DNA from: Sinosporangium siamense
Lineage (GTDB): Bacteria > Actinomycetota > Actinomycetes > Streptosporangiales > Streptosporangiaceae
DNA length: 64,000 nt
NCBI RefSeq assembly: GCF_016863435.1
Contig: NZ_BOOW01000010.1
Coordinates: forward strand, 62,001 to 126,000
Reading direction: 5' to 3'
In this document: positions 38,099-46,380 of the stretch, one piece after another
Position numbering within the stretch: the first letter of the stretch is position 1
How the letters are laid out: the number at the start of each line of letters is the position of its first letter
The notes under the pieces: model-generated
The model's database searches: none
Seen by the model: the letters and a program-made list of their open reading frames with translations, nothing else
What the model was told of the DNA's origin: nothing
Translations under genes and position numbers: made by a program

Positions 38099-41000
38099 TC
38101 AGGTGGGAGACCGGCCGGCTCCTTCTGCGGCGCCCCGGTTGAACTCCACCATGTAAGCGGCCTCACCTAGGGTCTCTCGGGCTGTGGCTGCCGCCCGGTT
38201 GACGTCGGTGCGTTCGGCTGGAGGGAGTGGCGCGGACACAGTGGTGCGGGCCGTTGTGGCGGCGCCGAGGAGGCGGGCGGCTGTGGTGGGGTTGCCGGCT
38301 AGGGCGTGGGCGGCGGCCAGGCCTTCGAGGGCCAGGGCCACGGCGCGGGGGTCGCCTGTGGTCTGGGCGGCTTTCAGGGCTTGGGTGTGGAGGTCCAGGG
38401 CGGCTTCGGCGTTGCCGCGTTGTTCCATGACGTAGCCGAGTTCGGTAAGGCCCAGGGCGGTCGCGGCGGGGGCTTCGGTGTAGGCGAGCCAGCGGCGTAG
38501 GTGGGGTTCGGCTTCGGTGAGGCGGCCCTGGCGGCGGGCGCCCATGCCCAGGCCCAGGTCGGCGAGGAGCCGGCCGAAGCGGTCGCCCTGGGCGGCGGCC
38601 AGCCGGCTTGCCCGGGTGTGGAGTTCTTCGGCTCGCGCGAGGTCGCCTTCCAGGATGGCGATTCTGCCCAACGCGGTGAGGCTGTAGGGGACTTCGGCGT
38701 TCAGGCCGAGTTCTTCGGCTAGGCGGAGTCTTTCGCTGTGGAGGCGGGTGGCCTGGGGGTAGTCGCCTGCCACTTCGGCCAGGAGGGCGGTGGCGGGGAG
38801 GGCCTGGAGCCGGCCCCAGCGGTCGCCGAGATCCTCGAACACGGCGAGGGCTTGGGCTCCGTCGGTGCCGCAGCGGCGTAGGTCGCCTCGGGCCTGGGCC
38901 TGCCAGGCTCGGGTGCTCAAGGCGGCGGCCTCGCCCCATCGGTCGCCGCGGCGGCGGAACTCCGTCAGCGCTCGTGCCAGGAGTCGTTCGCTTTCGGAGA
39001 GTTCGCCGAATGCGAGCAGTGCCGTACTCAGGAACCATTCGGCTCTGGCGCGGCCTTCGGCGTGGGGGAGTCGCTCGTAGGGGGCGAGGGCTGCCTGGGC
39101 GGTGCCGACGGGGTCGGTGGGATCGGAGGTCATCAGGGTGGCCGCGCCCAGCCAGGCCGCCGCCGCTGCATGGAGGGCGTCGGCCTGTGGGACGCGGGTG
39201 TCTAGGGCGAGGGCTTCGGTGAGGGCGCGGCGGGCCTCGCGGAGGGTGCCGCACAGGTAGTGGTGCCAGAATCGGGCGGTGGCGAGGCGCAGGGCGGAGG
39301 TCGTGTCGCACAGCAAAAGGGCGGTGTCGAAGGCCGAGCGCAGGTTGGCGGCTTCGGTGTCCAGGCGGAGCAGCCACGTTCGCTGGCCGGGGCCGCGGAG
39401 GTGTTCGTCGGCACGTTCGGCGAGGGTGGTGTAGTAGCCGAGGTGCCGGCGCTGGGTCAGGTGCGTCTCACCGGCCTCTTCGAGGCGTTCGAGGCCATAT
39501 GCCCTGACTGACGCCAGCAGACGGTAACGCCGTGATCCGTCCGCGCTGTCCGTCGCGGCGATGAGTGAGCGGTCGGTCAGGCGGGCGAGCATCTCCGCCA
39601 GGTCCGCCCGGATCCCCGCGGCGAGGTCCCCCTCTGCGGTGCACACGGCTTGGGCAGCGCTCAAGGTGAACCCCTCTGCGGTGCACACGGCTTCGGCGGC
39701 CCTCAAGGTGAACCCGTCGGCGTGTACGGCGAGGCGCCGCATGACCACTTGTTCGCCCTCGGCCAGCAGGTCCCAGCTCCAGTCGATCACTGCGCGCAAG
39801 GTGCGTTGTCTGCTCGGCATCCCGCGATGGCCGGTGTCCAGGAGCCGGAATCTGTCGTCGAGGCGGGCGGAGAGTCCGTGCACTCCGAGGGAGCGGACGC
39901 GGGTCGCGGCCAGTTCGAGGGCCAGGGGGAGGCCGTCGAGCCTGCGACAGATCGCTTCGACGATGGGGGTTGTGTGGGCGTCGAGGATGAAGCCGGGGGC
40001 GCCGGCGGCGGCTCGCATGGCGAAGAGTCGCACTGCGGCCGGGTGTTCCGCCGATCCTGTCGTGCTCTTGGTCGGCAGCGGGGGCACCTCGTGGACGACC
40101 TCGCCGGGGATTCCCAGCGGTTCCCGGCTGGTGGTCAGGAAACGTACTCCGGGCGCGTTCGGCGCCAGCCTGGCCACCATTGCCGCGACAGGTTCGATCA
40201 CGTGCTCGCAGTTGTCCAAGATCAGGAGCATGCGCTTGGTGCGCAGCGTGTCCACGAGGTCGGGTCCAAATGGTGGCGCGGCGTGAGGTGTTACCGCTCC
40301 CACCGGGCCGGTGGGAGCGGGAATGTCTCCCCAGAGGTTCCCGGGGTCGCCTGGGGAGTGGTGGTCGCGGATGCCTAGCGTGCCGGCGATCGCCTCGCGG
40401 ATCCGGTCGAGGCCGGCCTGCGGGATGATGCTCGCGAGGTCGATCAGCCACACCCCGTCGGGATGGCCGCCGGTCTGGTCGGCTGCCGCCTCCATCGCCA
40501 GTCTCGTCTTGCCGACGCCGCCGGGGCCGGTGAGGGTGACCAGCCGGGACTCGGCGAGATGGCGGCGTACGGCGGCCAGCTCAGGTTCACGGCCGATGAG
40601 CCCGGTGAGGGGCACAGGCAGGTTGCCGGTCGCGGGGCCGGCAAGGGAGGGATCCTGGCGGAGGATCGCCGTGTGCAGGGCGACGAGTTCGGGGCCGGGG
40701 TCGACGCCCAGCTCGTCGGCGAAAAGGCGGCGGGCACGCTCGTAGACGTCGAGGGCCTCGCCTTGGCGGCCCGCGCCGTACAGCGCTTGGAGGAGGGCGG
40801 CGAGCAGGCGTTCCCGGAACGGGTGGCGGGTGACGAGGTCGGTCAGCTCGTCGGCCAGGAGGTGGTGGTCGCCTAGGGCGAGGCGGGTTTCCGCGTGTTC
40901 CTCGACGGCGGTGAGCCGCTGGTCGTGCCACCGGGCGACCGCCACCCGCGCGAACTCGTGGTCGGCGAACTCGGGCAGGGCGTGCCCGCGCCACAACGAG

Positions 41001-41389
41001 AGGGCCCGGTCGAGGCGGGCGGCCCTGGCCGCGGGGGAGGCGGTACGGCGGGCCCGGCCGAGCAGGTCGTGGAAGTGGGACAGGTCGGTGTCGCCGGGGG
41101 ACAGCCGCAGCCGATAACCGGCCGGGTGGAGGGTGAGGCGGTCGCGGCCGGAGGGTTCGGCGTCGTCCAGCACCGCACGGAGCTGGGAGATCTTGGTGCG
41201 CAGCACGCGGGCCGGGCGGGTGGGCGGCCGGTCGCCCCACAGGTCGTCGATGAGGTGGTCGGCCGGCACGGGGCGGCCCTCGTGGAGCAGGAGGTCGGCG
41301 AGGAGGGCTCGCACCTTGGCTTCGGGGACCTTGACCTGGGCTCCGCCGGTGTCCCACACCGCGAGCGGGCCGAGCACCCCGAAACGCAT
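38099..41389 (-). CDS. AfsR/SARP-type regulator (Trans_reg_C, BTAD, NB-ARC, TPR)
   Basis: This 1096-residue regulator has an OmpR-like DNA-binding domain (about 1-93), a bacterial transcriptional activation domain (about 97-243), an NTPase domain (Walker A GPGGVGKTR at 288-296) and a long helical TPR-like C-terminus (about 620-1080). It resembles AfsR and related activators of secondary metabolism. Next to the helical linker there is an in-frame 14-residue duplication (AAEAVCTAEGFTL / AAQAVCTAEGDL). It diverges from an MFS exporter, its probable target. It converges on the IclR gene. Confidence 0.93.
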   Translation of the reverse strand: MRFGVLGPLAVWDTGGAQVKVPEAKVRALLADLLLHEGRPVPADHLIDDLWGDRPPTRPARVLRTKISQLRAVLDDAEPSGRDRLTLHPAGYRLRLSPGDTDLSHFHDLLGRARRTASPAARAARLDRALSLWRGHALPEFADHEFARVAVARWHDQRLTAVEEHAETRLALGDHHLLADELTDLVTRHPFRERLLAALLQALYGAGRQGEALDVYERARRLFADELGVDPGPELVALHTAILRQDPSLAGPATGNLPVPLTGLIGREPELAAVRRHLAESRLVTLTGPGGVGKTRLAMEAAADQTGGHPDGVWLIDLASIIPQAGLDRIREAIAGTLGIRDHHSPGDPGNLWGDIPAPTGPVGAVTPHAAPPFGPDLVDTLRTKRMLLILDNCEHVIEPVAAMVARLAPNAPGVRFLTTSREPLGIPGEVVHEVPPLPTKSTTGSAEHPAAVRLFAMRAAAGAPGFILDAHTTPIVEAICRRLDGLPLALELAATRVRSLGVHGLSARLDDRFRLLDTGHRGMPSRQRTLRAVIDWSWDLLAEGEQVVMRRLAVHADGFTLRAAEAVCTAEGFTLSAAQAVCTAEGDLAAGIRADLAEMLARLTDRSLIAATDSADGSRRYRLLASVRAYGLERLEEAGETHLTQRRHLGYYTTLAERADEHLRGPGQRTWLLRLDTEAANLRSAFDTALLLCDTTSALRLATARFWHHYLCGTLREARRALTEALALDTRVPQADALHAAAAAWLGAATLMTSDPTDPVGTAQAALAPYERLPHAEGRARAEWFLSTALLAFGELSESERLLARALTEFRRRGDRWGEAAALSTRAWQAQARGDLRRCGTDGAQALAVFEDLGDRWGRLQALPATALLAEVAGDYPQATRLHSERLRLAEELGLNAEVPYSLTALGRIAILEGDLARAEELHTRASRLAAAQGDRFGRLLADLGLGMGARRQGRLTEAEPHLRRWLAYTEAPAATALGLTELGYVMEQRGNAEAALDLHTQALKAAQTTGDPRAVALALEGLAAAHALAGNPTTAARLLGAATTARTTVSAPLPPAERTDVNRAAATARETLGEAAYMVEFNRGAAEGAGRSPT
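39630..39713 (-). repeat. 42-bp in-frame tandem duplication inside the AfsR-type gene
   Basis: The segment at 39630-39671 recurs at 39672-39713 with a few changes. It adds 14 codons and keeps the frame. It encodes repeats of AVCTAEGFTLSAA type between the NTPase and TPR parts. It looks like a recent slippage duplication. Confidence 0.75.
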
Positions 41390-41482
41390 AAGGCCACCGT
41401 AGCGCGGGGCTCACATCGGAATCTTTCCGGAATTCCTCTCGCGCATCCTCAAAGCTCCTTCCGATCGAAAGGAGCCGACTCG

Positions 41483-42964
41483 ATGGCGGCCGACACGACG
41501 CCGAAGGCGGGGGCGAAGGAGTGGCTCGGCCTCGCCGTACTCGCTCTGCCGACACTGCTGCTGGCGCTCGACTTCACGGTGTTGCACCTGGCCCTGCCCC
41601 ACCTGGTGGCGGATCTGCGGCCCACCGGCAGCCAGCAGTTGTGGATCGTCGACATCTACGGATTCATGATCGCCGGCTTCCTGATCACGATGGGGACCCT
41701 GGGGGACCGCATCGGGCGGCGCCGGCTGCTGATGACCGGGGCCGCGGCCTTCGGGGCCGCATCGGTGCTCGCGGCCTTCTCGGTGAACGCCCCGATGCTG
41801 ATCGCGGCGCGGGCGCTCCTCGGCGTCGCGGGGGCGACGCTGATGCCGTCCACTCTCTCCTTGATCGGCAACATGTTCCGCGACCCCAGGCAGCGCGGGT
41901 TCGCTGTCGCCGTGTGGCTGAGCTGCTTCTCCGCGGGCGGGGTCGCGGGGCCGCTGGTGGGCGGGGCGGTGCTGGAGTGGTTCCGGTGGGGTGCGGTGTT
42001 CCTGCTGGGGGTGCCGGTCATGCTGTTGCTGCTGCTCGCCGGGCCGAGGCTGCTGCCGGAATATCGCGATCCGGGCGGGGGGCGGATCGACCTGATCGGT
42101 GTGGCATTGTCGCTTGCCACCGTCCTGCCGATCGTCTTCGGCCTCAAGGAGATCGCCGAAGGCGGCGCCACGCCGTGGATTGCGATCGCCGCAGGTGCGG
42201 TGTCCGGCGTGTTGTTCGTACGGCGGCAGCGCACGATCGCCGATCCCCTGATGGACGTGAGGTTGTTCCGCGATCGCGCCTTCAGCCTGGCGCTCGGCGG
42301 GCTGCTCGCGGGGGTGGCCACCCTGGGGGCGTTTGTGCTGCTCTTCGCGCAGTATTTGCAGCTCGTGCTGGCGTTGCCGCCGTTTGAGGCCGGGCTGTGG
42401 ATGGCGCCCTACGCGGTGGCCAACATCGCCGGTGCCCTGGTGGCGCCCGCGCTCGCCGCCCGCCTGTCCGCGCCCGTAGCGGTGTCGGGCGGGCTGGTGG
42501 TCGCCGCCGTGGGATATCTGCTGTTCGCCCAGGTCACGGTGGGTATGGGGCCGTGGCTCGCGGTGGCGGCGAGTGTGCTGGTGACGTTCGGGCTGAGTCC
42601 GTTGATGGTGTTGAGCATCGACCTGGTTATGGCGTCGGCTCCGCCGGAGAGGGGCGGGGCGGCGTCGTCCATGTCGGAGACCGCCGGCGAGCTCGGCATG
42701 GCCTTCGGGGTGGCCACCCTCGGCGCCTTGGGCGCCGCCGTCTACCGGCTAGCCGTGGAGGTCCCGCCGGGCACGCCGTCTCACCTGGCCGAGGCAGCCC
42801 GGGACAGCGTCGCCGGTGCCGTCACGGCGGCCGGCGAGCTGCCCGCCGCCCTCGTGGACGCCGTGCGGGAGGCGTTTGTGACCGGCTTGGGGGTGGTCGG
42901 CTATGCGGGGGCCGGGGTCGTGCTGGCTCTCGCCGTACTGGTCGGGGTGGTGATGCGGCGCTGA
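41483..42964 (+). CDS. MFS drug exporter, DHA2 (14-TMS) family
   Basis: This 493-residue multidrug-type exporter has about 14 membrane segments, motif A GTLGDRIGRRRLLM (71-84) and an antiporter motif C-like segment GGVAGPLVGG. It resembles the SmvA/QacA group. AAAGGAG precedes the ATG at 41483. It diverges from the AfsR-type regulator with 93 bp between starts; a TTCCGGAA palindrome (41425-41432) is in that gap. It probably exports a toxic compound or secondary metabolite. It ends 10 bp from the stop of the convergent DUF11 gene. Confidence 0.93.
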   Translation: MAADTTPKAGAKEWLGLAVLALPTLLLALDFTVLHLALPHLVADLRPTGSQQLWIVDIYGFMIAGFLITMGTLGDRIGRRRLLMTGAAAFGAASVLAAFSVNAPMLIAARALLGVAGATLMPSTLSLIGNMFRDPRQRGFAVAVWLSCFSAGGVAGPLVGGAVLEWFRWGAVFLLGVPVMLLLLLAGPRLLPEYRDPGGGRIDLIGVALSLATVLPIVFGLKEIAEGGATPWIAIAAGAVSGVLFVRRQRTIADPLMDVRLFRDRAFSLALGGLLAGVATLGAFVLLFAQYLQLVLALPPFEAGLWMAPYAVANIAGALVAPALAARLSAPVAVSGGLVVAAVGYLLFAQVTVGMGPWLAVAASVLVTFGLSPLMVLSIDLVMASAPPERGGAASSMSETAGELGMAFGVATLGALGAAVYRLAVEVPPGTPSHLAEAARDSVAGAVTAAGELPAALVDAVREAFVTGLGVVGYAGAGVVLALAVLVGVVMRR

Positions 42965-42974
42965 GCGAGCTCCG

Positions 42975-44669
42975 TCAAGTGGCAACCCGTTTGGTGACCG
43001 ACATGTCCGCCTGGGTGGACACGGTGGTCTGGACGGATGCGCTGTTGTTGCTGGTGGCGGGGTCGGTGACGCCGGTCGGGGTGGTGACGGTGGCGGTGTT
43101 GGTCACGGTGCCGGTCGCGGTGGTCGGCAGGGTCGCGGTGATCGTGAAGACGGCGGTGCCGCCTGGCGCGAGGGTGACCGTCGTGGCGATCGTGTTGCCC
43201 GTGCCGGTCGCGGTGGTGCAGGTTCCGCCGGCGCTCGCCGCGCAGGTCCAGGTGACCGGGGTGAAGACTGCGGGCACGGCGTCCTGTACGGCGGCGCCCG
43301 TCACCGTCGTCCTGCCGGGATTGGTGACCGTGACCGTGTAGACGACGGCGGCGCCCGCGAAGCCTTGGGCCGGGCCCTGTTTGGTGACGCGCAGGTCGAC
43401 GGGGGACATGACGACGACGGCGGTGGCGGTGTTGTCGGCGGAGACCGGGTCCAGGGACTTGGGCCCGGTCTCCGCCGTGGCGCTCACGGCGAAGGTCGCG
43501 GTGGCGTCGGCGGCGGCGGGCACGGTCGCGGTGACCTGGAAGGTGACCGGCGTGGAGACGGCCATCGCGGTGGTCCTGGCACAGGTGCGGGTGGCGAGCA
43601 CGCAGGTCCAGTCGCCGCCGCTCGCGGTGAGGGCGGTGGCGGTCAGCGCCGCGGGCCAAGTGAAGGTCGCGGTTGCGGCGTCGGCGGCGTCGGGGCCGAG
43701 GTTGGTGAGGGTGAAGCCGAGTTGCGCGGACTGGGCCGGGTCGCTCGTCACGGTGGCGGTGGTGGTCGTCATGCTCAGATCGGTGCTGAGGGGGACGACC
43801 TCGACCACCAGGGTCGCGCTGTCGTTGCCCGTGACGTCCTGGACGCCGGTCACCGCGGCGGTGGCGGTCACCTGGTATTTCGTGCCGACCGTGGCGGTGG
43901 CGGGCACCGTGAAGGTGCGTGTGACGCTGCCGGCGGTGCCGGGGGTGACGTTGCTCGCCGTGCACGAGGTGGTGGCCGAGCAGGTCCAGTTGACGGCTGT
44001 GGTCCCGGTCATGGTCACACCGGTGGGGACGGTGATGGTGAGGGTGGCGCTGGGGGCGGTCTGATGGTTCGGGTCATTGCTGGTGTTGAACGCGGCGACC
44101 GAGGTGGATTGTCCTGGTTTGATCTTTAGGGTGGTGGCCGCCGGATAGGGCGTCGTGACGGAGATGTCACTGAAGCCGAAGCTCCACCGCTGGTGATCTG
44201 TGTTGGAGCAGCCCGCCGCGACGACCGCCGTCCCGGCCGGGGGGTTGCCCGTCTGCGAGTCGGCGCAGAACAGCGTGGCGACGCTGCCGGTGTATTGGAG
44301 GCTGTTGCTCGCGGCCAGGAAGGTCCAGTTCTGGGTCAGGGAGCCGCTGCACGTGGTCACCTGCAGCTGTGACCCCGGCGAGGGGACGACGAGCGGCATC
44401 GCGAGGCAGAGGCCCGCGCCGTTGCGCAGCGTGGTGCCGCTGAAGGACCACTGCTGAGTGAGCTTGGTGGCGTCGCAGGTTTGCACGGTGACCACGCTGC
44501 CCGACGTCGTGCCGGAGTCCAGGCAGATGGTCCGCTGATTCAGCAGAGAGATCAACACTCCGCCGTTGGCACGCCGGGCCGCGCCGTCCGCAGGGGTCTG
44601 AGGCGTCAATCCCCAGACCGCCATGAGTACGGCGGCGGCTAGGAATGTCCACCGCGTTCCCACCAGCAT
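42975..44669 (-). CDS. Secreted RICIN-DUF11 surface protein, probably C-terminally truncated
   Basis: From the ATG at 44669 (behind GGAGGG), this 564-residue protein has a Sec signal peptide (FLAAAVLMAVWGL core). A ricin-type beta-trefoil (about 37-170, with paired cysteines and QQWSF/QRWSF motifs) follows. Next come a DUF11-like repeat region with several Cys-containing Ig-like modules (about 180-560). The last residues, QADMSVTKRVAT, are the opening of another DUF11 repeat, at which the frame stops. This suggests loss of the former C-terminal part, including any wall anchor. Likely role: surface adhesion or carbohydrate binding. Confidence 0.8.
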   Translation of the reverse strand: MLVGTRWTFLAAAVLMAVWGLTPQTPADGAARRANGGVLISLLNQRTICLDSGTTSGSVVTVQTCDATKLTQQWSFSGTTLRNGAGLCLAMPLVVPSPGSQLQVTTCSGSLTQNWTFLAASNSLQYTGSVATLFCADSQTGNPPAGTAVVAAGCSNTDHQRWSFGFSDISVTTPYPAATTLKIKPGQSTSVAAFNTSNDPNHQTAPSATLTITVPTGVTMTGTTAVNWTCSATTSCTASNVTPGTAGSVTRTFTVPATATVGTKYQVTATAAVTGVQDVTGNDSATLVVEVVPLSTDLSMTTTTATVTSDPAQSAQLGFTLTNLGPDAADAATATFTWPAALTATALTASGGDWTCVLATRTCARTTAMAVSTPVTFQVTATVPAAADATATFAVSATAETGPKSLDPVSADNTATAVVVMSPVDLRVTKQGPAQGFAGAAVVYTVTVTNPGRTTVTGAAVQDAVPAVFTPVTWTCAASAGGTCTTATGTGNTIATTVTLAPGGTAVFTITATLPTTATGTVTNTATVTTPTGVTDPATSNNSASVQTTVSTQADMSVTKRVAT

Positions 44670-44741
44670 CGTTCTGCCCTCCGAGGAGCCGTGGCGCAGA
44701 ACGGCCGCTGTCCCGGCCTGCATGTGCACACACCACGAGTG

Positions 44742-44770
44742 ACTACATAGAGTGATGTAAACACTACATA
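44742..44770. promoter_or_regulatory. ACTACATA direct repeats upstream of the DUF11 gene
   Basis: ACTACATA occurs at 44742-44749 and 44763-44770, 21 bp apart (two helical turns), with an inverted ATGTA between them. The pair lies about 75-100 bp upstream of the DUF11 gene start in an AT-rich stretch. It is a plausible regulator site; the factor is unknown. Confidence 0.4.
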
Positions 44771-44825
44771 TCGCGTCCGAAGGTGTGTCGCCCACCCCGG
44801 CCTGGCGTGCCCAGGCCTCCGCTCG

Positions 44826-45806
44826 TCAGCCCGCCGCGAACAGCTCCCGCAGATAGTGCAGCTGCCTCTCCACCTGTGCCCCGCTGCCGCCCTCGTGGTT
44901 GTTCCACGGATATACGACGATCTCCTTCGGCCCCGCCCAGTGGTTGTAGGCCGCGAACACCGTGGACGGCGGGCACACGTCGTCCATCAGCGCGACCGAG
45001 TAGAGGGCGGGGACCCGGCCGCGGGCGGCGAAGTTCAGGCCGTCGAAATACGACAGAGTGCGGAACACTCGCTCCTCCATGCCCCGCTGCGCCGACAGGA
45101 ACCGCACGATCTCCCGGTAGGGGTCCGCACCGGTGATCTCCACGGCGCGGCGGAAGTGGGAGAGGAACGGCACGTCGATGAGCGCGGCCCGCACGTCGCC
45201 GCGGAGCCCGGCGACGGCCTGGGCGATGGCGCCCCCCTGGCTGCCGCCGGACACGACGATCCTTTCCGGGTCGACGGCGGGGTGCGCGGCGGCGGCGTCG
45301 ACCGCGCGCACGGCGTCGGTGAACACCCGCCGGTAGTAGTAGTGCTCGGGGTCGAGGATGCCCCTCGTCATCATCCCCGGCGCCTCGGCGAACGTGCCGC
45401 CGCCCGGATCGGCGGTGCCGCCGGGACTGTCGAAGCTGCGCCCGCCCTGCCCGCGGGCGTCCACGACGAGTACGGCATAGCCGGCGGCCGGCCACACCAG
45501 ATGGTGGTGGGGGAAGCCCCGTCCCGTGTTGTAGCCGACGTACTCCACGACGCAGGGAAGTCTTTCCCCGGCCCCGGCCGGAGTGATGAACCACGCGTTG
45601 ACCGGGTGGCCGCCCCAGCCGGCGAAGGTGGCGTCGTGGACGTCAACGCCGGTCAGCGGGAGGTCGTGCCGCCGGAAGCCGGCCGCCACGTCGAACGCCT
45701 TCGCCTCGTCGAGCGTGCGGGACCAGAAGTCGTCGAAGTCCTCGGGCTCGGGACGCTCCGGCCGATAATCGCGCAACTCATCGAGGGGCATATCGAACAG
45801 CGGCAT
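44826..45806 (-). CDS. Acetyl-xylan esterase family hydrolase (AXE1, cephalosporin-C deacetylase type)
   Basis: This 326-residue alpha/beta hydrolase matches the AXE1 family of cytoplasmic deacetylases acting on acetylated oligosaccharides. The nucleophile elbow is GGSQGG. The oxyanion-side segment YVGYNTGRG and the VDARGQGG motif are present, with a C-terminal catalytic His in NNHEGG. The ATG at 45806 has GGGAG at good distance; a GTG two codons earlier is less well placed. No signal peptide is present. It stands alone; the nearby LacI locus is on the other strand. Confidence 0.88.
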   Translation of the reverse strand: MPLFDMPLDELRDYRPERPEPEDFDDFWSRTLDEAKAFDVAAGFRRHDLPLTGVDVHDATFAGWGGHPVNAWFITPAGAGERLPCVVEYVGYNTGRGFPHHHLVWPAAGYAVLVVDARGQGGRSFDSPGGTADPGGGTFAEAPGMMTRGILDPEHYYYRRVFTDAVRAVDAAAAHPAVDPERIVVSGGSQGGAIAQAVAGLRGDVRAALIDVPFLSHFRRAVEITGADPYREIVRFLSAQRGMEERVFRTLSYFDGLNFAARGRVPALYSVALMDDVCPPSTVFAAYNHWAGPKEIVVYPWNNHEGGSGAQVERQLHYLRELFAAG

Positions 45807-45923
45807 GGGCACTCCCGTCGCTCAGGCAAGGGTTGTTTTGGGCTAATAACGGTCTATATCAGCATTTGGGGGGCCCAGGCCACGGGTGCCCAGGGACACA
45901 GGCCACGCAGGCTCATGCCGTAC

Positions 45924-45961
45924 GGCCTGCCGGACACGGTGGCGGGCGTGTTCGGCAGGCC
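45924..45961. terminator. 9-bp-stem hairpin upstream of the esterase gene
   Basis: GGCCTGCCG (45924-45932) pairs perfectly with CGGCAGGCC (45953-45961) around a 20-nt loop. In the minus direction it lies 53 bp after the truncated secreted ORF at 46014-46187 and could be its old terminator. It also contains one copy of a 20-bp direct repeat. Confidence 0.4.
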
Positions 45962-46005
45962 GTGAGGGGGAGTGGGCCGGCGCCGGGTGGCGGGCGTGTT
46001 CGGCA
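45938..46005. repeat. 20-bp perfect direct repeat
   Basis: GGTGGCGGGCGTGTTCGGCA occurs at 45938-45957 and again at 45986-46005, 48 bp apart. The second copy is next to the end of the truncated secreted ORF. It may mark a deletion or slippage event there. Confidence 0.7.
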
Positions 46006-46013
46006 GTGATTGC

Positions 46014-46187
46014 TCACGCTCTTTGTCCGGTCGACCACGGGGACGAGGGCTCGCTGGGCGCGTGGGCCGCGGCGCCCGCGCCGGTCACCGAGAGTACGGC
46101 GACCGCGGTCAGAGTCGTGCCGAGGAGTTGAGCGCGCAGGCGGCCTGAGCCTGAGCGATGTGCAGTCAGACGACGCGCACTGCCCAT
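46014..46187 (-). pseudogene. Truncated secreted-protein ORF (signal peptide plus ~20 residues)
   Basis: This 57-codon frame starts at ATG 46187. It encodes a typical Sec signal peptide: a basic n-region (RRLTAHRSGSGRLR), a hydrophobic core (LTAVAVLSVTGAGAAA) and AHA-type cleavage site. It stops at TGA after GQRA. Its start lies next to a LacI-like operator shared with the divergent catabolic locus. I read it as the cut-off 5' end of a secreted protein gene that was once co-regulated. It is too short to be a working enzyme. Confidence 0.5.
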
Positions 46188-46197
46188 GGATCCGCCA

Positions 46198-46213
46198 AGT
46201 GATGCGTATAACT
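46198..46213. promoter_or_regulatory. LacI-type operator copy 3 (divergent side)
   Basis: AGTGATGCGTATAACT is a near-palindrome (6 of 8 pairs). It contains the reverse complement of the other two operator cores with one mismatch (GTGATGCGTATAAC). It lies 10 bp before the start of the truncated secreted ORF. Confidence 0.5.
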
Positions 46214-46318
46214 AAGTGGAAGTGCGATCATTCAAGGTGGGGCACAGCTTTCATGTCAAGAGGCGCGAACGTAACTCCCGGTGACGATTGACAATTCACC
46301 CACGCTTGTCCCACTGTT

Positions 46319-46334
46319 GGTTATGCGCATCACC
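46319..46334. promoter_or_regulatory. LacI-type operator copy 1
   Basis: GGTTATGCGCATCACC is a 16-bp near-palindrome (7 of 8 pairs) with the central CG typical of LacI-family operators. It lies 47 bp before the start of the catabolic operon. The likely binder is the LacI protein encoded at 52437. Confidence 0.6.
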
Positions 46335-46354
46335 TCGGGGGAGTCCGCCAAGCG

Positions 46355-46370
46355 AGTTATGCGCATCACT
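46355..46370. promoter_or_regulatory. LacI-type operator copy 2
   Basis: AGTTATGCGCATCACT is a 16-bp near-palindrome (7 of 8 pairs) sharing the 14-bp core GTTATGCGCATCAC with copy 1, 36 bp away. It touches the AGGAGG ribosome site of the first gene, so bound repressor would block transcription. Confidence 0.6.
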
Positions 46371-46380
46371 AGGAGGTACG

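Noticed and set aside
45886-46291. Plus-strand frames before the LacI-controlled operon
   Set aside because: They lack ribosome sites and overlap a convincing minus-strand signal peptide, the operator copy and the repeats.
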